64,000 nucleotides of DNA from Blumeriella jaapii (Eukaryota > Ascomycota > Leotiomycetes > Helotiales > Drepanopezizaceae): the NCBI GenBank assembly GCA_009599575.1, contig VWND01000069.1, forward strand, positions 124,001 through 188,000. Direction: 5' to 3'. A program made the position numbers and the translations under genes. Under the pieces are notes generated by a model, which was given only the letters and a program-made list of their open reading frames with translations, did no database searches and was not told where the DNA came from. Each line of letters starts with the position of its first letter. Positions within the stretch are counted from its first letter, which is position 1. Shown here piece after piece: positions 1 to 13,192 of this stretch.

Positions 1-251
1 GCCAAGACTTCAGTGCGACCCACGAGCTTCTTCGTTGCAGCATCTAACGACGCCAGGAGAATGTGGGAAATCGCATCGGAAAGCTGTTCTTGGCTCATTG
101 CCGGGCTTCTTGAATCTGCCAGAGCCTCTGGGGGTATATCGACCGTGTTTGGCGTTGGTTCGGCTGCTGAGGAGTCGACAGAGATATCTGCCTCTAGTGT
201 GGTGGAATTTGCTAGCTCGGCCGTGGTTTCGTCGGCGTTCTTGCTGGCCAT
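1..251 (-). CDS. Partial hypothetical protein, N-terminus
   Basis: Reading leftwards from an ATG at 251, the frame stays open to the window edge and gives about 83 residues rich in Ala, Ser, Thr and Glu. It begins MASKNADETTAELANST and reaches a more ordered stretch near residues 55-83 (SQEQLSDAISHILLASLDAA). The N-terminus looks like an acidic, probably disordered leader before a helical domain. I do not recognise the family from this fragment. The gene continues beyond the left end, so product and full exon structure cannot be judged. The start is the first in-frame ATG, but upstream exons are possible. Confidence 0.5.
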   Translation of the reverse strand, partial: MASKNADETTAELANSTTLEADISVDSSAAEPTPNTVDIPPEALADSRSPAMSQEQLSDAISHILLASLDAATKKLVGRTEVL

Positions 252-2535
252 TGTGAATTATTGCTTGAAGCTGAAAGTAGATACATTTTGCAAAAGGCGC
301 GACAGCACAGTATATGAACCAGATTGAAAGCCAACTGCGTCGGCCACGCAGGCAGGCAAAGAAGAGATCCGCCACTTCGAGCCCAACGTGCAAACCTGAG
401 TCGAACTGCTTCTCGTGCGCACATCAACAACCGATAACATTCAAGAGGGACTACGCGAGATTGGTCAGAGAGAAACATTGTTTGCTTTGGACTCGAGCAA
501 GCAGCGTGGCCGACTAGCTTGGGAGAGACACGGAAGCGATTCCAGCAACGTGCGTGAAGGTGTTTCGATGCTGGGCTCAGAGCTGCATCACCACGGCCAG
601 ACGAGGCTACCTGCCAGAAAATTGATATCAAATCGCTTGTTTGCGCGCCGGGCGGGAGTGTGGTGCAGATGAGTTGTCAGGGTTGTTGTTGACATTGGGC
701 ATCGACGACGAAAGGGGGGAGGACGCGATCACTTGACGCCTGATCGGGTGCGATACCACGTAGCATAGCTACCTCTACACGACATCCATATGGCCTGACA
801 TCGAGAGATACTCTTGACACTATCAGCCATTTGCTTCTTCATGAATTCACAATCTGGTTTTTGAACCGAGTCTTGTTGCTGATTCTGATATCACGTGTCA
901 CATGCCAAGAGACTTGTGGCCTCGGTGCCAGTATCCGACCGTCGTGACAATCGATTTAAGCGAACAACAACAACAACAACAACCTGCCAAGATGCACGTT
1001 GTCGGCTGCTGCTATAACAGGTCACCTTGCTGGAATCGACTTGAGTGGGATTGCCAGGTGCATGGTAGTTGAGGACTCTCATGTCCAGCGTGCTACCTCT
1101 GTAGCCGGGATCCTTGACCGTGAGCACGGCGCACTTCTCGCCGATGAAGAGGGCAGTGGAGTCTGCTTGTTGCCTTGTGACTATCTCGGCTATCTAAAAT
1201 AGTGAGAGTGGAGGACGTAAAAGTGTTACAACCCACGTTAACAGAGCAGATGGAAAGGTCATCGACGTTGAGGTTCTTAACGCCGTAGACGTTGAAGCGC
1301 TAATCTAGGACGCCGTGTTTGACGATGCGGTCGCCCTCCCTCGGAGCCGTCGAACGCGCCTATGTCATCATCGTCAGTTGACAGATTCGCCCAGAGAGGG
1401 CCAGTGTAGGGTCACTTCCAGCGCTATTAACGAAGGACAATTGTGTCCAAAGCCCGTTGAGCAGCACGATTGCCTTGGATGCGCAAGCTTGAAGCAGGGA
1501 AAGAAATTACCCTCCACCTTAATACGAGTTTCGGGAGGTTCAGTTGCTGCAAACTAACTTGGCATTTGGAGCTTGACGCGAAGATCAAAGTGAGGTCTTG
1601 TAGGGGGAACGGAGGGTACTGTAGGCAGTAGGAGGATTAAGATAAAAGCCACTTGCTCACCCCACAGATCACCCCGCAACGATCGAAAAAGTTTTAGCCA
1701 ATTTGTAGATATAGCTGGTGGCGACGGTACAAGAGTTGCGGCGCAAAACAAAAACGTATTACGGAGACCAGACAGAGACATCGACCAAGCTACTTGCTTT
1801 TCTTGCAGCAAAGAAGCTTCCATCAGTGAAGAGTACCTAAAGACCTTGATGACTTGATGACTAGAGCGATTGAACGGAACGCAATCCATCTATCTCATAG
1901 GAGGAACGCAAGTTTTCTTCTTGGGCAGCACACGCCATGATACCGAAGTGAATCGTCGGTCATCCGGAGATGACGCGCCTCCCTTCGCCACCTGAAGCCT
2001 ACGGATTTGACTTGCTGCTTAGGTCCGCCACAGGAGGGGTAAAGACAGGATCACCAAAAAATGATGTGCGATGGGCATCGAATGCGGAGAAGAATAAGGA
2101 TGTTCCCCGTCCAGGAGGAGGACACTTACTTAGGAAACCGAAAGTAAACCTAGGCTGGGGTTTTAGCGTATTGCGGGGTAGCGCCATTCTTGTGGGATTG
2201 AGATCCTGTACTGCCCTGCGCTTCGACGTGTGCTTGGCGCGGGGATCCTGACTTGTACAGTAGGTCAACATCTTAGCGAATGAAAAGTAATCGGCCGATT
2301 TGAGAGGGTTGGGTTCGATGGGACTAACGCTAGACTACCAAATGTTCGACGAGGACGACCAAATGGGTTATGGTCTCGAATGCTCACCAGTTCGTGATCA
2401 GTGGAAACAGCCCCGTGACGTACACGAAAAGAGAGACATAATGGTATTATCATGGCAAAAACAGAAATAGCCGCGCTATATACATTACACATTCTACCGA
2501 TCGGTACAGGTCAATAAAGTCGTCACATCATATCA
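252..2535. other. Intergenic stretch, no supported gene
   Basis: About 2.3 kb between the leftward partial gene and the 3' end of the DUF8035-like gene. Short open frames occur on both strands, but none shows a recognisable domain, a convincing start or splice-linked continuation. A short CAA run lies at about 964-981. I see no tRNA or other RNA gene. Confidence 0.5.
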
Positions 2536-5035
2536 TCACAGCCCTTCCGCCGCCTCGGTCAGAACATTGATCAGACTAGCGGCCACACCACCAATACCAG
2601 CCACCGCCATATGTTCCTTCCAGCCGCTCTTTCGATGGACGAGAGGAGGGGCCCGATCTCTTTCTGACCGCTCGCTCGGCCTATGAGAGCTCCGGGAACT
2701 GTGCCTCCTCCTTTGCCGATCCCGCCCACTAGCCTTCATGCCATCCCCTGTCCGCTCATCTCCATGCCTCTCAGCGTCTCTCTGTTTGTACCCAGACCTA
2801 TGCGATCCCCTGTCACTGCTTGCCTGACTCCAGGAGGGCGACGGCGGTACAGGCGAGCCATACGGATTGGGATACCCTGAGATTGGCACCCCGACATTAC
2901 TGCTCGCGTAACTCCGAGCTACTGCCGAGTCCCTCCTTCTCAGTCTTCGTTCTCGTCCATGGCTTTCCGAATCTTCCGTATCGGAGGCGGAGGAGGAAGA
3001 AGGCGTGTGCCCACGATCTACGTGGCCACGGTGTGAGAACGACACTGCCCTTGATCCTCTTGGCGAGCTTGGATACGGGGGAGGCACTGGGATCGGTAGG
3101 GTTGCTGGACGAGGCGGTTTTGAAGGTGCTTGAAATGATGGGGATGGCTGGGGCGTTGACCGCGAGCGTGCATGTTGGCGTGCCTGGCGAAGGGCTCGAG
3201 ATCGGGAGGCCAAGGACATGATTCAGCCCGTGTAAGAACGCCGAGGACGGCGACGAAGGCTGGACGCGCTTCGTAGCGTCTGCCGTCTCGGTTTAGGACT
3301 TCGGGAGATACGAGATTCCGATCAATCTTGGTCCATTTTGCATCAGCGGGGATTTCGTTGCCGAATGCGTCAGGTGCTAACTTTGGGAAAGTATGTAGCA
3401 TTCTTGGGCTTGTTGCTAAGCCCTCCATCGAGGTTCTTAGATTTGGGGAAACAGGTCCTAAGATTGGGATTGCACCTGGCCGGGAGGGGGAAGTGCCGTG
3501 CTCCATCGACTTCCATGGGCGTCGTGACATTGAATGAACTGCGTCCCCTTCTCCGAAGGAGCCTCGGTAGCTTCTAAAGCTTGACGGCGAGCTGGGCTGA
3601 AGTGAAAGCGCTTCCCTGGGATCTAGTAAGTCCATTGTTCTTACAACAAGTCCTATCTCAGGTTGCTCGAAACTCCGGGACGCTTCGCTGTCGGTATCTG
3701 AATCAGAGCCACTGCTATTGAAATATACAACGTCATTTTCGTCCTTTTGAACCGAAGTTGTTGTCAGACGTGGGACTGGAGCTGGCCGTCTTTGGCGATG
3801 CCCGCTGGCTCTGTCGTACCGCGAAGGATCTGAGTCTCTGTGATCTGTGAGTGCTTGTGCTACTGTACTACTTTGACACACTTACAGTGAGTTCTGCAAT
3901 TCTCTACTTGTCCCATTTTGTCGGCTCTCTGGCTTGGGTCGTTCCATTTTTGATAACCGGGGGTAATTTATGTTATCTTCCCGCGACACCGTCTCTTTAG
4001 CACTACTATCACTAACGACTCCCGTAGACTTAAACGACGAAGTTGGAGATATTCCCGTTCGGACCTCCTCCAGCCAATGCTGCGAATCGACGCCTGGAGT
4101 CCGTACCGGGGCATGTAATTTTGTCGGGACATCATCAAGAAGACCTTTTTGGTCAATTTCACGAATGTAAGCTCGCAAAACGTCCTGTATGCCACAATTA
4201 GTACATGCTACGTTAGTTTGAACCACGATGCTGCACTCCCGAAAATTCCGCGATGACTTTGAACGCTGTCCATGTCTTGCTAGTTCACGTACCTCGTTCT
4301 GCTGTAGAACCTCGCTAGAACATCCATCCTTAACAAGCTCGCCCCGAAAGCGTTTCCAAGCTTCCTCTCCCTCAACCCCATAGCTCTTCGACATGAACCC
4401 CTCCCCTCTCCGCGCCATTCTCTTCGCAACCCTGTCTACCTTGTCCAGAATAGCATCTAGTTGACCTTCACTAGTGCCACGTTTCTCTTCATTTCCATGG
4501 AGCGGTGTCGTATCTAAAAAGTGCTTGAGACTCTTTCTGTGACTGATGAGCTTAACGCGGATGGAGCCTAGATCGTCCATCTCGTCTATGCCAAGCCGCC
4601 TCGGGCTGGAGCAGTCGAGGCGACCATATCTCAAGATCAGGGTATTGAGTTGGTGGAGCGTGAACTCGCAGTCCTTGATCACGGGCGCGAGTTGGCGAGA
4701 CCATAGAGAGTGGTCGCGGTCAAGAGGCGAATCGGGAGCTTCAACTTCACCAACTAGGTGTTCAAGAACAGAATGAAGGCCTGAGATTGGTTAGGTTACA
4801 ATCCGAGGTAACGAAGTGATGAACAGGACTCAGAAAGCGGCAAAAGAAGCAAGCAACACTTGGATGTAGTTTTGATGTATACAGTGAGTGATGAGACACA
4901 CATGGAGGTTGACTAACCTTGAACCTCCAGACTGATTTCATCGTACTCCCCCCCTACATCTCGACATTTGCGATGCAGAGCTCTGCAAAACTCGGTGATG
5001 ACGATAATATCCGAGGGAGAGGTACCAGATCCCAT
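2536..5035 (-). CDS. DUF8035-like fungal protein, frame broken by one base
   Basis: Proposed exons are 5035-4918, 4780-3886 and 3837-2536. The start MGSGTSPSDIIVITEFCRAL opens a helical N-terminal region (residues about 1-110) typical of large fungus-specific coiled-coil proteins. It is followed by a disordered Ser/Arg-rich middle. A block around residues 502-545 (KWTKIDRNLVSPEVLNRDGR onward) resembles the DUF8035 signature. The C-terminus is an SR-rich tail ending in the hydrophobic GIGGVAASLINVLTEAAEGL. Near 3221 the reading frame must move by one base (GAATC where GAAATC would be continuous), after which the alternate frame runs cleanly to the stop. Total exon length is one base short of a multiple of three; with it restored the protein is about 771 residues. 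The function of this family is unknown to me. A sequencing error is more likely than a pseudogene because both halves are otherwise intact. Confidence 0.7.
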
Positions 5036-5933
5036 TTCGTGTATCACACAATTCCTTTGCTATTTTCTCGACTCGAGGTCCTGCCCAGCAATCACGGTGG
5101 TCTCGGTAGTACTGTGATCCCACCCTATGTAAGGTCAATTCGTCCGTCCGCTTCGCGCCGCGCTGCAATATGGACTAGGTGCCACTTTTGCAAGACAGGA
5201 AGTAGTCAAGCTCTAAGGCAAGTATTACTTGGCAGTTAACAACACTGAGAGAGAAGAGAAAAGAAAGTAATGTTCAAGCGTGAGCTGGTAGTGGAATTAC
5301 GGGAGAGGAACAGCGAGGCTATAGCTAAGAATTAGGTAGCCACCGATCGAGGGGGCTGCCTGTGACGTCGGAACACAAGGCGACTCGGTCAGTCGGAAAT
5401 GCAGTGTGGAGGTCTCTTTGATTGGGTGGTTGGGCCTGGCAATGTCAATACGGACGCAAAACTCAGCCTGTGCAGGACACTACTGCACCACAGGGCCGGT
5501 GGCCCGAAGCAGAAGGTGGTGGAACGTCGAAGTACTAATGTAGAGATAGATAGCAAATACTTCTTCATGAATAAGATGCCGCGGTGGGGCGAGCAGCATG
5601 GGAAAACTCTATACGCTTGGACGTTGCCATGGCACTGCCACCATGGTGAGAAGCGGAGAAGAATGGGGCAGGGAGAATCTTTCAGGACCAACCTCGTCTT
5701 CGAAAACCATGTCAAATCGACACTTACATAGTAGAGGGGACTGGCTGGACCTTGAAGCGATCGATATATACTTCGACTGATCTTCCGGAGTTTTGCGAGC
5801 CGAGTTGTCGGTACTGTAGGAGAAGAATATTCACGTGATCTTGACTTGGCTTCCAAATTTGTGTGATTAGTCTTTATTCCAAGGCTGGGAGAGAGCATGG
5901 TGCGTGCGATGGAGCAGAGAAAGGAGACCCATT
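5036..5933. other. Intergenic, upstream of DUF8035-like gene and downstream of UTP8
   Basis: About 0.9 kb between two leftward genes. It should hold the UTP8 3' end and the promoter of the downstream gene; a CACGTG box is present near 5833. Open frames here lack domain evidence. Confidence 0.4.
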
Positions 5934-8760
5934 TCACAGGACAATTTTCTCGCGCGAGTATCGCCCTATCTTTTGACTCTTGAGCAACCCAATGTCGCGT
6001 GCGGTGCGCTTGTGGATTGCTCCCCCAGCTCCAATCTTCAGTAGCGAGATCTGCTTCTCGGCCTGCAGTCCTATGGGCAATGCCTTGATCTCCTCATCGG
6101 CAGATGCAAGGATGACCGGTGCATCGTTCAACCTTTTCGAATCTTTCGATGGCGGAGGGAGACCCCTCTGGTACGAGTCCGCGTACTTGAGGAATCCGGT
6201 CAGAACTCCTTTGAGGTAGACGCATTCTTCGATGCCCTCCAACGCGGCGCTGACTTCGAGCTTCAAACTCGCAATAAGCTCCTCTGCTTCGAATAGGTCG
6301 CCGTCAACCAACCTGGCGTCCCCCGAGAGCCAGCCTACGGTTCCTATGGCATCGATGCAATTATTGAGCAAGCTGGCTATGAGTATGATGGCATTGTCTT
6401 GGACCCCGGCCTCTTCGTCAACAATTCCCGTTTCGTCAATGTCGGTATATCTCGTAGTCCACCCTCCGCGTGCAAGTTCGAACCGAAGGAGATAAATGAG
6501 GCAAACGATATCTTGACTTGTAAAGGTGGTTTGAAGTGCCAGCGTGATGTCGTCACTTGGACAAGTGTACAACTTGGAGAGCGCCAGACTCAGAGCAGCG
6601 CCACGATTGCCAGAGCCAGGTCCAAGTTCGTGTTCCGCCAGCTCCAAGTCAGCCTCAGCCTCTTCTTGTAGCTTGGCAACCTGCTCCTCGATATCGACAT
6701 CGTCGCCAATGTCGAGAAGATCCTGTTTCGTGCCTGGATTGTCCCCTAATAGCCCAAGACTCCCCATTAACTTCCGAATGGCATGCAATAACTCCGAAGC
6801 ACCTAGATAGTTCTTAGCCACAACAGCATACAGGAGATCCATATCAGGGTCAGTCTCTACGAGAGCTTCAACCAGTTGTCCGGCAGGTATCGATACGGCG
6901 GGAACGCCACGGGTTCTCAGGGCAGCCTCGATGTTAGCTACCGTCATGTAGCCATGGGACGTCAACCACATGAACGTCTTCAAAGGGTAGAAGGTAATAG
7001 ACAGGCTGGGTTCGTTCTCTCCGCTCTTAGTCCATGAGAATATTTTGCTCAGTGCATATAAAACCCATCGTCGATCCACATCCGCGGGTGGATATTGTGG
7101 TCTCGTAGATCTCTGGCCTGGAGCGTCTCCTTTGGTTGCAATGTCCATCTTATTTGTCCCGCTGATCTTTGAGGCATCCGTCTGATCAGACCAGTCGGCG
7201 CCGAAATATTGCTCAATCTTTCTGTCAAATTCCGACTCATCACACGTGCCCGACACAAACAGGCGCTCGACCCCGGCCGTCATCTGACTCCAAGGTAAGC
7301 CGAGACCCATGGAACCTGGTAGAAACGTATCCAATGTTGTTAAATCAAGCTTTGCTTTTTTAAAAGAAGATCCCTCCCGTCCTGGACGCGTTTGATCCCT
7401 AGCCGAGCAGCCAAGGGAGTCTACCAGCAAACCAGCAGCACGGGGTCTGCCATGGCGGTCTTGCTGGCCCTCGACCTGCACAGCGACAAGATCATTGTCT
7501 ACGATGGCCACAGCGGTACCGAGTTTTGGGAAATAGGAAATGAACTTGCAAGAATGGCTTGAACCACCCTCTGTTTCACCACCGCGTTTCCGCTTGAGGG
7601 ACTCGGTTGCCGCAGGAGCAAGCTGCACAGTCGCTAAATTTGATTGAAATTGTGGATTGTAGACGCAGATCGAGTCTTTCGAAGCGAGCATGACGGCTGT
7701 GTTGGAAAGTCGCAAGAATGACTGAGCGCTAGGCACTTTGACCTTGGTCTGCTCCTTTGGAAGAGTGTCGCTAAGATCAAAAGTGATCAGATCGTTGTTG
7801 CGCAGTTGCTGCAAAATGCCAGCAGAAACCTTGATGCCGAATGTTGTTTTGTTAGAAGATGTCTGAGCGGGTATCTCTGCGGTCAGGAGCGAGTCTACCG
7901 AATGGTTCATGCCTTTTGAAAGTGCAGTTGTTCTCCTAGGTAGACGAACGATGTGCAAAGTTCTTCTCACGAGCTCAAGGGCATTGGTGACGATGACAAG
8001 AATCTCCGGATTGAAGCCGCCCTCGACAATCTGTTCAGGGAATATGGCAAGCACATCCTGGCGACCTCTGAGGATGCCTTGGCTTGCTGAGTACGCATCC
8101 GTAAGTTGAGCGAACTCGACCCTGGATTTCGTGGTCGGGGATGTATCGCGGAAGAGCGCAGCTGCAGGCGAGGTCCATCTTGGATCGAGGCTCTCTCCAT
8201 CATAGCATTGTATCTCACCATCTTCTTTAACGGCAAGTAGGTCGGCGGTACTCCCCGAAGCCCCGGGTCTGCTAGCTGCTGCGATGATTCCCAGGTACAC
8301 GACTGGGCTGCGAGAATTTTCCACCTTCCGGCTCGTCGTTGCAGACTGGGCTGGCGCAGATCCTTCGGTGCTTTCACGGAATTGTGTAAGCTCGGCCTGC
8401 GAGCCACCGGTTGAGACATATGTTCGGCGTTCAACTGTATGTTTCGAGCTTCGGATTCTGAGCGACGTTGGAGGGCAGGTGAACGATGATTGCGGCGGAA
8501 GTGCGTAGGACGTGAGCAACCTCGAGGAAGAAACCTGGTAGAATCAGCTACGATTCTGACACGACTGAAGTCGTACATACGTCGTATATATTTACACCCT
8601 CTCCGTCAATCCCTATAGCCACCTCGGATCTCTTTCTCTTCTTTGCACCCGGCGCCCCTCCATACACCTCAGCAACCACATACCGCCCGTTTGCGCGGTC
8701 AATCGGCTGGGGCAGAGTCGCAACCACATAGGGCTTCTGCAACAGGAATCGCGACGACAT
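5934..8760 (-). CDS. UTP8: U3 snoRNP-associated protein Utp8
   Basis: Two exons, 8760-8581 and 8534-5934, joined across a 46-bp intron (GTATGT...CCAG), give about 926 residues. The start MSSRFLLQKPYVVATLPQPI has the N-terminal form of fungal Utp8 beta-propeller proteins. The C-terminus (IHKRTARDIGLLKSQKIGRY) is also characteristic. Utp8 is a nucleolar subunit of the t-UTP/UtpA subcomplex of the small-subunit processome. It is needed for pre-18S rRNA transcription and processing, and in yeast it also has a role in nuclear tRNA export. In between lie a beta-rich N-terminal half and an acidic helical segment (EEQVAKLQEEAEADLELAEH). An upstream in-frame ATG at 8859 would add a Pro/Ala-rich stretch encoded by CAGCAC-type repeats; I prefer the ATG at 8760 because the conserved protein begins there. 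Confidence 0.85.
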
Positions 8761-9168
8761 CTTGCGACGTGGTGATCGCGGAGCTGGTCTTCGTGCTGAT
8801 GCTGGTGCTGGTGCTGGTGCTGGTGCAACGAATGTCTCTCGTGGAAAGTTGAGTGGCATCAAAAAAATAATTTTAAGGTTTTACGGAGCAAAACGGCCCG
8901 GGTTCACGCTCCGGGTACGCGAGATGGCCCGAGGGGTAGTGGAACTCTGGTGAACGCGACCTGACGCGACTTGAAGTCCCACTTAGTTAGACCTTCGACT
9001 CTTCATTCTCATCATCTCGCCGTGCACCACTCAGTTCCTTCAGCAGACCCATCTATGCAAACCCCAGCAACGATTCATCCCGAGGACTCACCAGAATCAG
9101 GACTGCCATTTCCAATGCTATCTCACGATTAAGGATCCCGGTTTTCGAAAGTAGTCTGGCTGCTCTGG
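8761..9168. promoter_or_regulatory. Divergent UTP8-ELG1 intergenic promoter region
   Basis: About 400 bp separate the starts of leftward UTP8 and rightward ELG1, so one short region must serve both promoters. A GGTGCT-type hexamer array near 8803-8824 lies just upstream of the UTP8 start. No specific operator could be defined by eye. Confidence 0.5.
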
Positions 9169-12100
9169 ATGTCGGTACTCGTCGAACAAAGTACGGGGGA
9201 GGCGACTGAGGAGAGGAAAGCTACGATGTATCCTCTCTTCCAGAAAGGTACAAGTGAGTTGCTCCGGTCTGTATTTGTTTGGCCAAATCTAATTATTTGC
9301 TCTGTCAGAACCCAAGCCACCGCCAGTCGACCAGAATTCTTGGGAATCTGGAAACCCCGTCGACGATCACTTCGATACTGCACCAAAGAAAAAGGCTCGT
9401 GGTCGACCTCGCAAGAGCACGGCACTCCCAGCACCGGGACCCCTCGATCCGGAAGTGCAGATAGGCACGCTACCTACGACTTCGAATGTGTACGGCCACG
9501 CGGAGCTGCTAGAAGTGGACCCCAACACTAGGAGGATGAAACGGCGGAAGACTGCATCGCCTGATGGAGATCCCTTGTCTGGTAGATCAGAGACCCCGGA
9601 CTCGAATTCTGTGAACGGCCATAATCCGATCAAAAGCCATCAGAACAAATCAATTCAGGAGGTACCTGTATTTGCTCATGATGCTACGACCGTAGTTTCG
9701 AGAACGGCAGAAGGGGCTGGTATTGCACGCAGGTCAGGAGAATTATTGACGGCGGATCTCGCAACGGAGATGACATGTATCGGTGGCGAGGAATCTTTAC
9801 CTACTCAAGGAATTCCGGCCGCAAAAAATGCCACACAGCCCGACGTATCTACTGGGCCCAGAGCTGAATCAATGCACTCCCACAAGCCAAAGAAAATCTT
9901 ACGACTGAACCCGACGACTGGAACCATAGGCTCTCCACCGCCACCTAAGCCTCTTCCCACAGCAGAGCTCAGCGTGCTAAAGCCTGCCAAACGTGGCAAA
10001 AAGCACAGGTCTCTTGTTGTGACAATTCGGTATGGCAACGGAAAGGCATCGTTATCAAGTACCGGAGCAAGAATTGACCAAATTCTGGGCTCCCAATCAT
10101 GTGGTCCAAAGCCAAAAGAGGCATCTCCTGTATTGTCCGAACCTACAAAAGCCCGTGCTCCAAAGCCAACGAAGACGATCCACCCGTTGTTCTTAGGGAA
10201 AGCAGCTCCCAGAGGTTCGACTCCTGCAAAAGGCCCATCAAGCGTAACGGACATAACCGACCTGACGAGACACAAAGCGCCAGTCACCCAAACAGGAGCC
10301 CAGCACAGTTTTCGCGAAGGGGTTTTGTCGTCTAAGAGGCCAGCACTGCCGTTATCGGGATTCGGTACCTCGACAAAGACTGTTAAGTTCCCAGGAGCAG
10401 TTGAGCCCGCCTGGCCTTGGCAGGGCATGGTCCACATACGCGGACTCGATGAACCAACAAGAACGCCGAATGTGAAATGCATTGGTCTGCCTTTCTGTTC
10501 GCAAGACAGAAAATCAAAATACCATTCAGTTGGCATCTCCACCACCGAAAACATCATTGAGAATTTAGCTTCGGAGTTATCTATCCAAAATGTGGTCAAG
10601 AGCATCCAGGACATTAATCTAGATGACTATCCCTCGGCTCCTCAGTGTCTTCGGGTCCCCACAAAGCGCTATGAATCGGGTTTCGCCATCCAAAGAAGGG
10701 TACGAAAAGAGCTGCAAAGCCGTCCTGAACCAATCAAAGCGGAGGCCGAGAGCTCCAGTGAAGATGAGATTCAGCTGCACAATCAGAGTCCTGCAAAGAT
10801 TCACCCTGCCGTCGCAAAGTTGTATGATTCTGTTGCTTCGTGCTCCTCTGCATTTGACAGAGGTCGGTGTGAAACTCAGTCTTGGACCCACAAATACTCC
10901 CCAAGATGCGCTGCAGATGTGTTGCAGCCTGGTCGCGAAGCTTTGATACTCAAGGAATGGGTAGAAGCCTTGACATTGCAGTCTGTGGAGCCAGGCTCTG
11001 GAGGCATAGGTCAGCCTACATCTAAGCCAGACAACCTTGGAAAACGCAAGCGGCGGTCCAAAAAGTTAGATGGTTTCGTGGTTTCGACTGATGATGAAGA
11101 GAATGATATGGATGAGATCACTGAGCCTGAAGATGATCTGCCCAGGGGGAGTCTGGGCCAACCCAAAAGGACAGTCATCAAATCCAAAGATGCAGCTCTT
11201 CTGTTGAAAGGATCGAAAGTCTCAAATGCCGTGGTTATCAGTGGGCCTCATGGGTGTGGAAAGACAGCTGCTATATATGCTGTGGCCAGAGAACTTGGAT
11301 TCGAAGTTTTCGAGATCAACTCAAGTAGTAGGCGAAATGGGAAAGATATACTTGACAAAGTGGGCGACATGACCCGGAACCATCAAGTACAGCGTACGAC
11401 TGCTGTACCCCAGCTTGACGGGATTGACGACGACGCAAAACGGATCGACAGTGCTCTCGCAGACGATCTCAAGAGCGGACGTCAAGGCACCATGAACTCC
11501 TTCTTCAAACCCAACGCAGACACAACAACCAAAGCAAAACCAAAAGCCAAGGAAGAAGTCCCCACGAAGCTGGATACAGAACAGTCCAAGAGTTCTTCCA
11601 CTGTACAAGGTATCCTCTCCGAGGTCACCAAGAACAACATCTTTTCACAGATGACAACGAAAAAACAAAAGCAGTCCCTTATCCTGATCGAAGAAGTCGA
11701 CGTTCTATACAAGGAAGACAATCAATTCTGGGCCACCATCTTGAGTTTGATCGCGACGTCCAAGCGACCAATCATCATGACTTGCACCGATGAGTCGGTT
11801 CTTCCAATGCAAAGTCTGTCATTGTATGCGATTATACGCATGGTAATTCCGCCGCCGGATCTTGCCGTTGATTACATGCTGTTGGTGGCTGCTTGTGAAG
11901 GGCACATCATCAAGCGCGAGGCAGTCAAAGGCTTGTATGAGGCTCGCGGCCTTGATCTCCGAGCTACAATGACGGAGCTCGATTTCTGGTGCCAGTTTGC
12001 TATTGGCGATGTTAAGGGTGGCTTGGAGTGGTACTATCCTCGTGCGCCTGCTAGCAAGCATGTCGACGAGCATGAGAGCACCATCCGGGTGGTCAGTGAC

Positions 12101-13192
12101 GGTACGTACCGCACAGGTATGGGATGGCTGTCGCAGGACTTCCTCGAAAGTCACATTCACTACCTGGACATCGAGGAGGAGACACTGCATGAAGCATGTG
12201 ATGAGTGGCATTTGGATCTGGGTGACTGGGAGAAGAACATTGGCTTGAAAGTTTGGGCGCAAAAACTGCAAGATTTTTCGACCGGAAAGAAAGACGACCT
12301 TGCTGCTCTTGACATGTACGCCGACTTTGCCGATTCGATGAGCGTTGCGGATCTGTGTTCCGGTGGTACATTTGCGCCGGAATACCAGGTATGACGAGCC
12401 TGTGCTCTAAATCTAGGTACGTGCTAACGATTTCAGGTCCTGCTCGACGTTTCATGTCCAGATCTATCTTTAAAGGCACGAGATGACTACACGCTCGACT
12501 ATGAATTGAAGGAAGCGCCCACCCGTGTCGATTACAACACGCTCAGCAAAAGCATTTCACTCTACATGAAATCGCGTACACGGAAAATTCTGCATATCGA
12601 CCAGCATATCAGTCACAACTTGGATGTGCCTACTGAGCTCGATCGTCCCAGTGAGGCAGACGTTCTTCGCCTGATCCGTAATTCAATTGTTTCCCCGACA
12701 GAATTCCTTACTCGATACGATTTCAGCCTGGCCTTCGACCCAATATCCGCCAATGAGAAGTATGTTTGGGCTACCTCCCTGGAAGCCTCAACGTTCGATC
12801 GGACCATGACGCTCATCGTGGAAGACTTGGCACCTTATGTTCGTTCTATCGTAGCATATGACGCTCGTCTCCAAGAAGATCGCCTGAAGATGAGCGACCT
12901 CCTGAGCGAGGGCGGCACACGGGGTAAGAGAATGAGGACCACACGCTCGGCAATGTCCGCGCTTGAAGGCGGAGCTAGACATAGTACGCGGCGCGAGAGG
13001 TATTTCACGGCCGCGCTGAACTCAGCGCTTGTCCTCAGAACTGGCATGCCGGGCTGGATTCAGGCTTCACTAGCGGAAACTGGGAGTCGAGGTATCTTGG
13101 CCACAAGCCGCAGATCTAGCAAAAGCGGCTTGAATGAGGAGGAGATTAGAAGCGAGGATGAGCGAGACGAATTGATGGATGCTAGTCCTTGA
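9169..13192 (+). CDS. ELG1: ATAD5/Elg1-like AAA+ ATPase (PCNA unloader)
   Basis: Exons 9169-9253, 9309-12388 and 12437-13192 give about 1306 residues. The introns are 55 and 48 bp (GTGAGT...CAG and GTATGA...CAG). The N-terminus has the short MYPLFQKG block and a basic AT-hook-like KKKARGRPRK. A long disordered region follows, then an RFC-type AAA+ module: Walker A GPHGCGKT at about residue 673 and Walker B-like LILIEEVDVLYKED at about 819. Downstream is the Elg1-specific part (MTELDFWCQFAIGDVKGGLE). Elg1 replaces Rfc1 in an RFC-like complex that unloads PCNA from DNA after replication. The protein is large because of the disordered N-terminus, as usual in the family. The ATG at 9169 could be replaced by the in-frame ATG at 9226, which starts right at MYPLFQ. 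Confidence 0.85.

Noticed and set aside
5389..5937. 182-codon minus-strand frame overlapping the UTP8 stop
   Set aside because: Begins at GTG, overlaps the conserved UTP8 C-terminus in another frame and has no domain.
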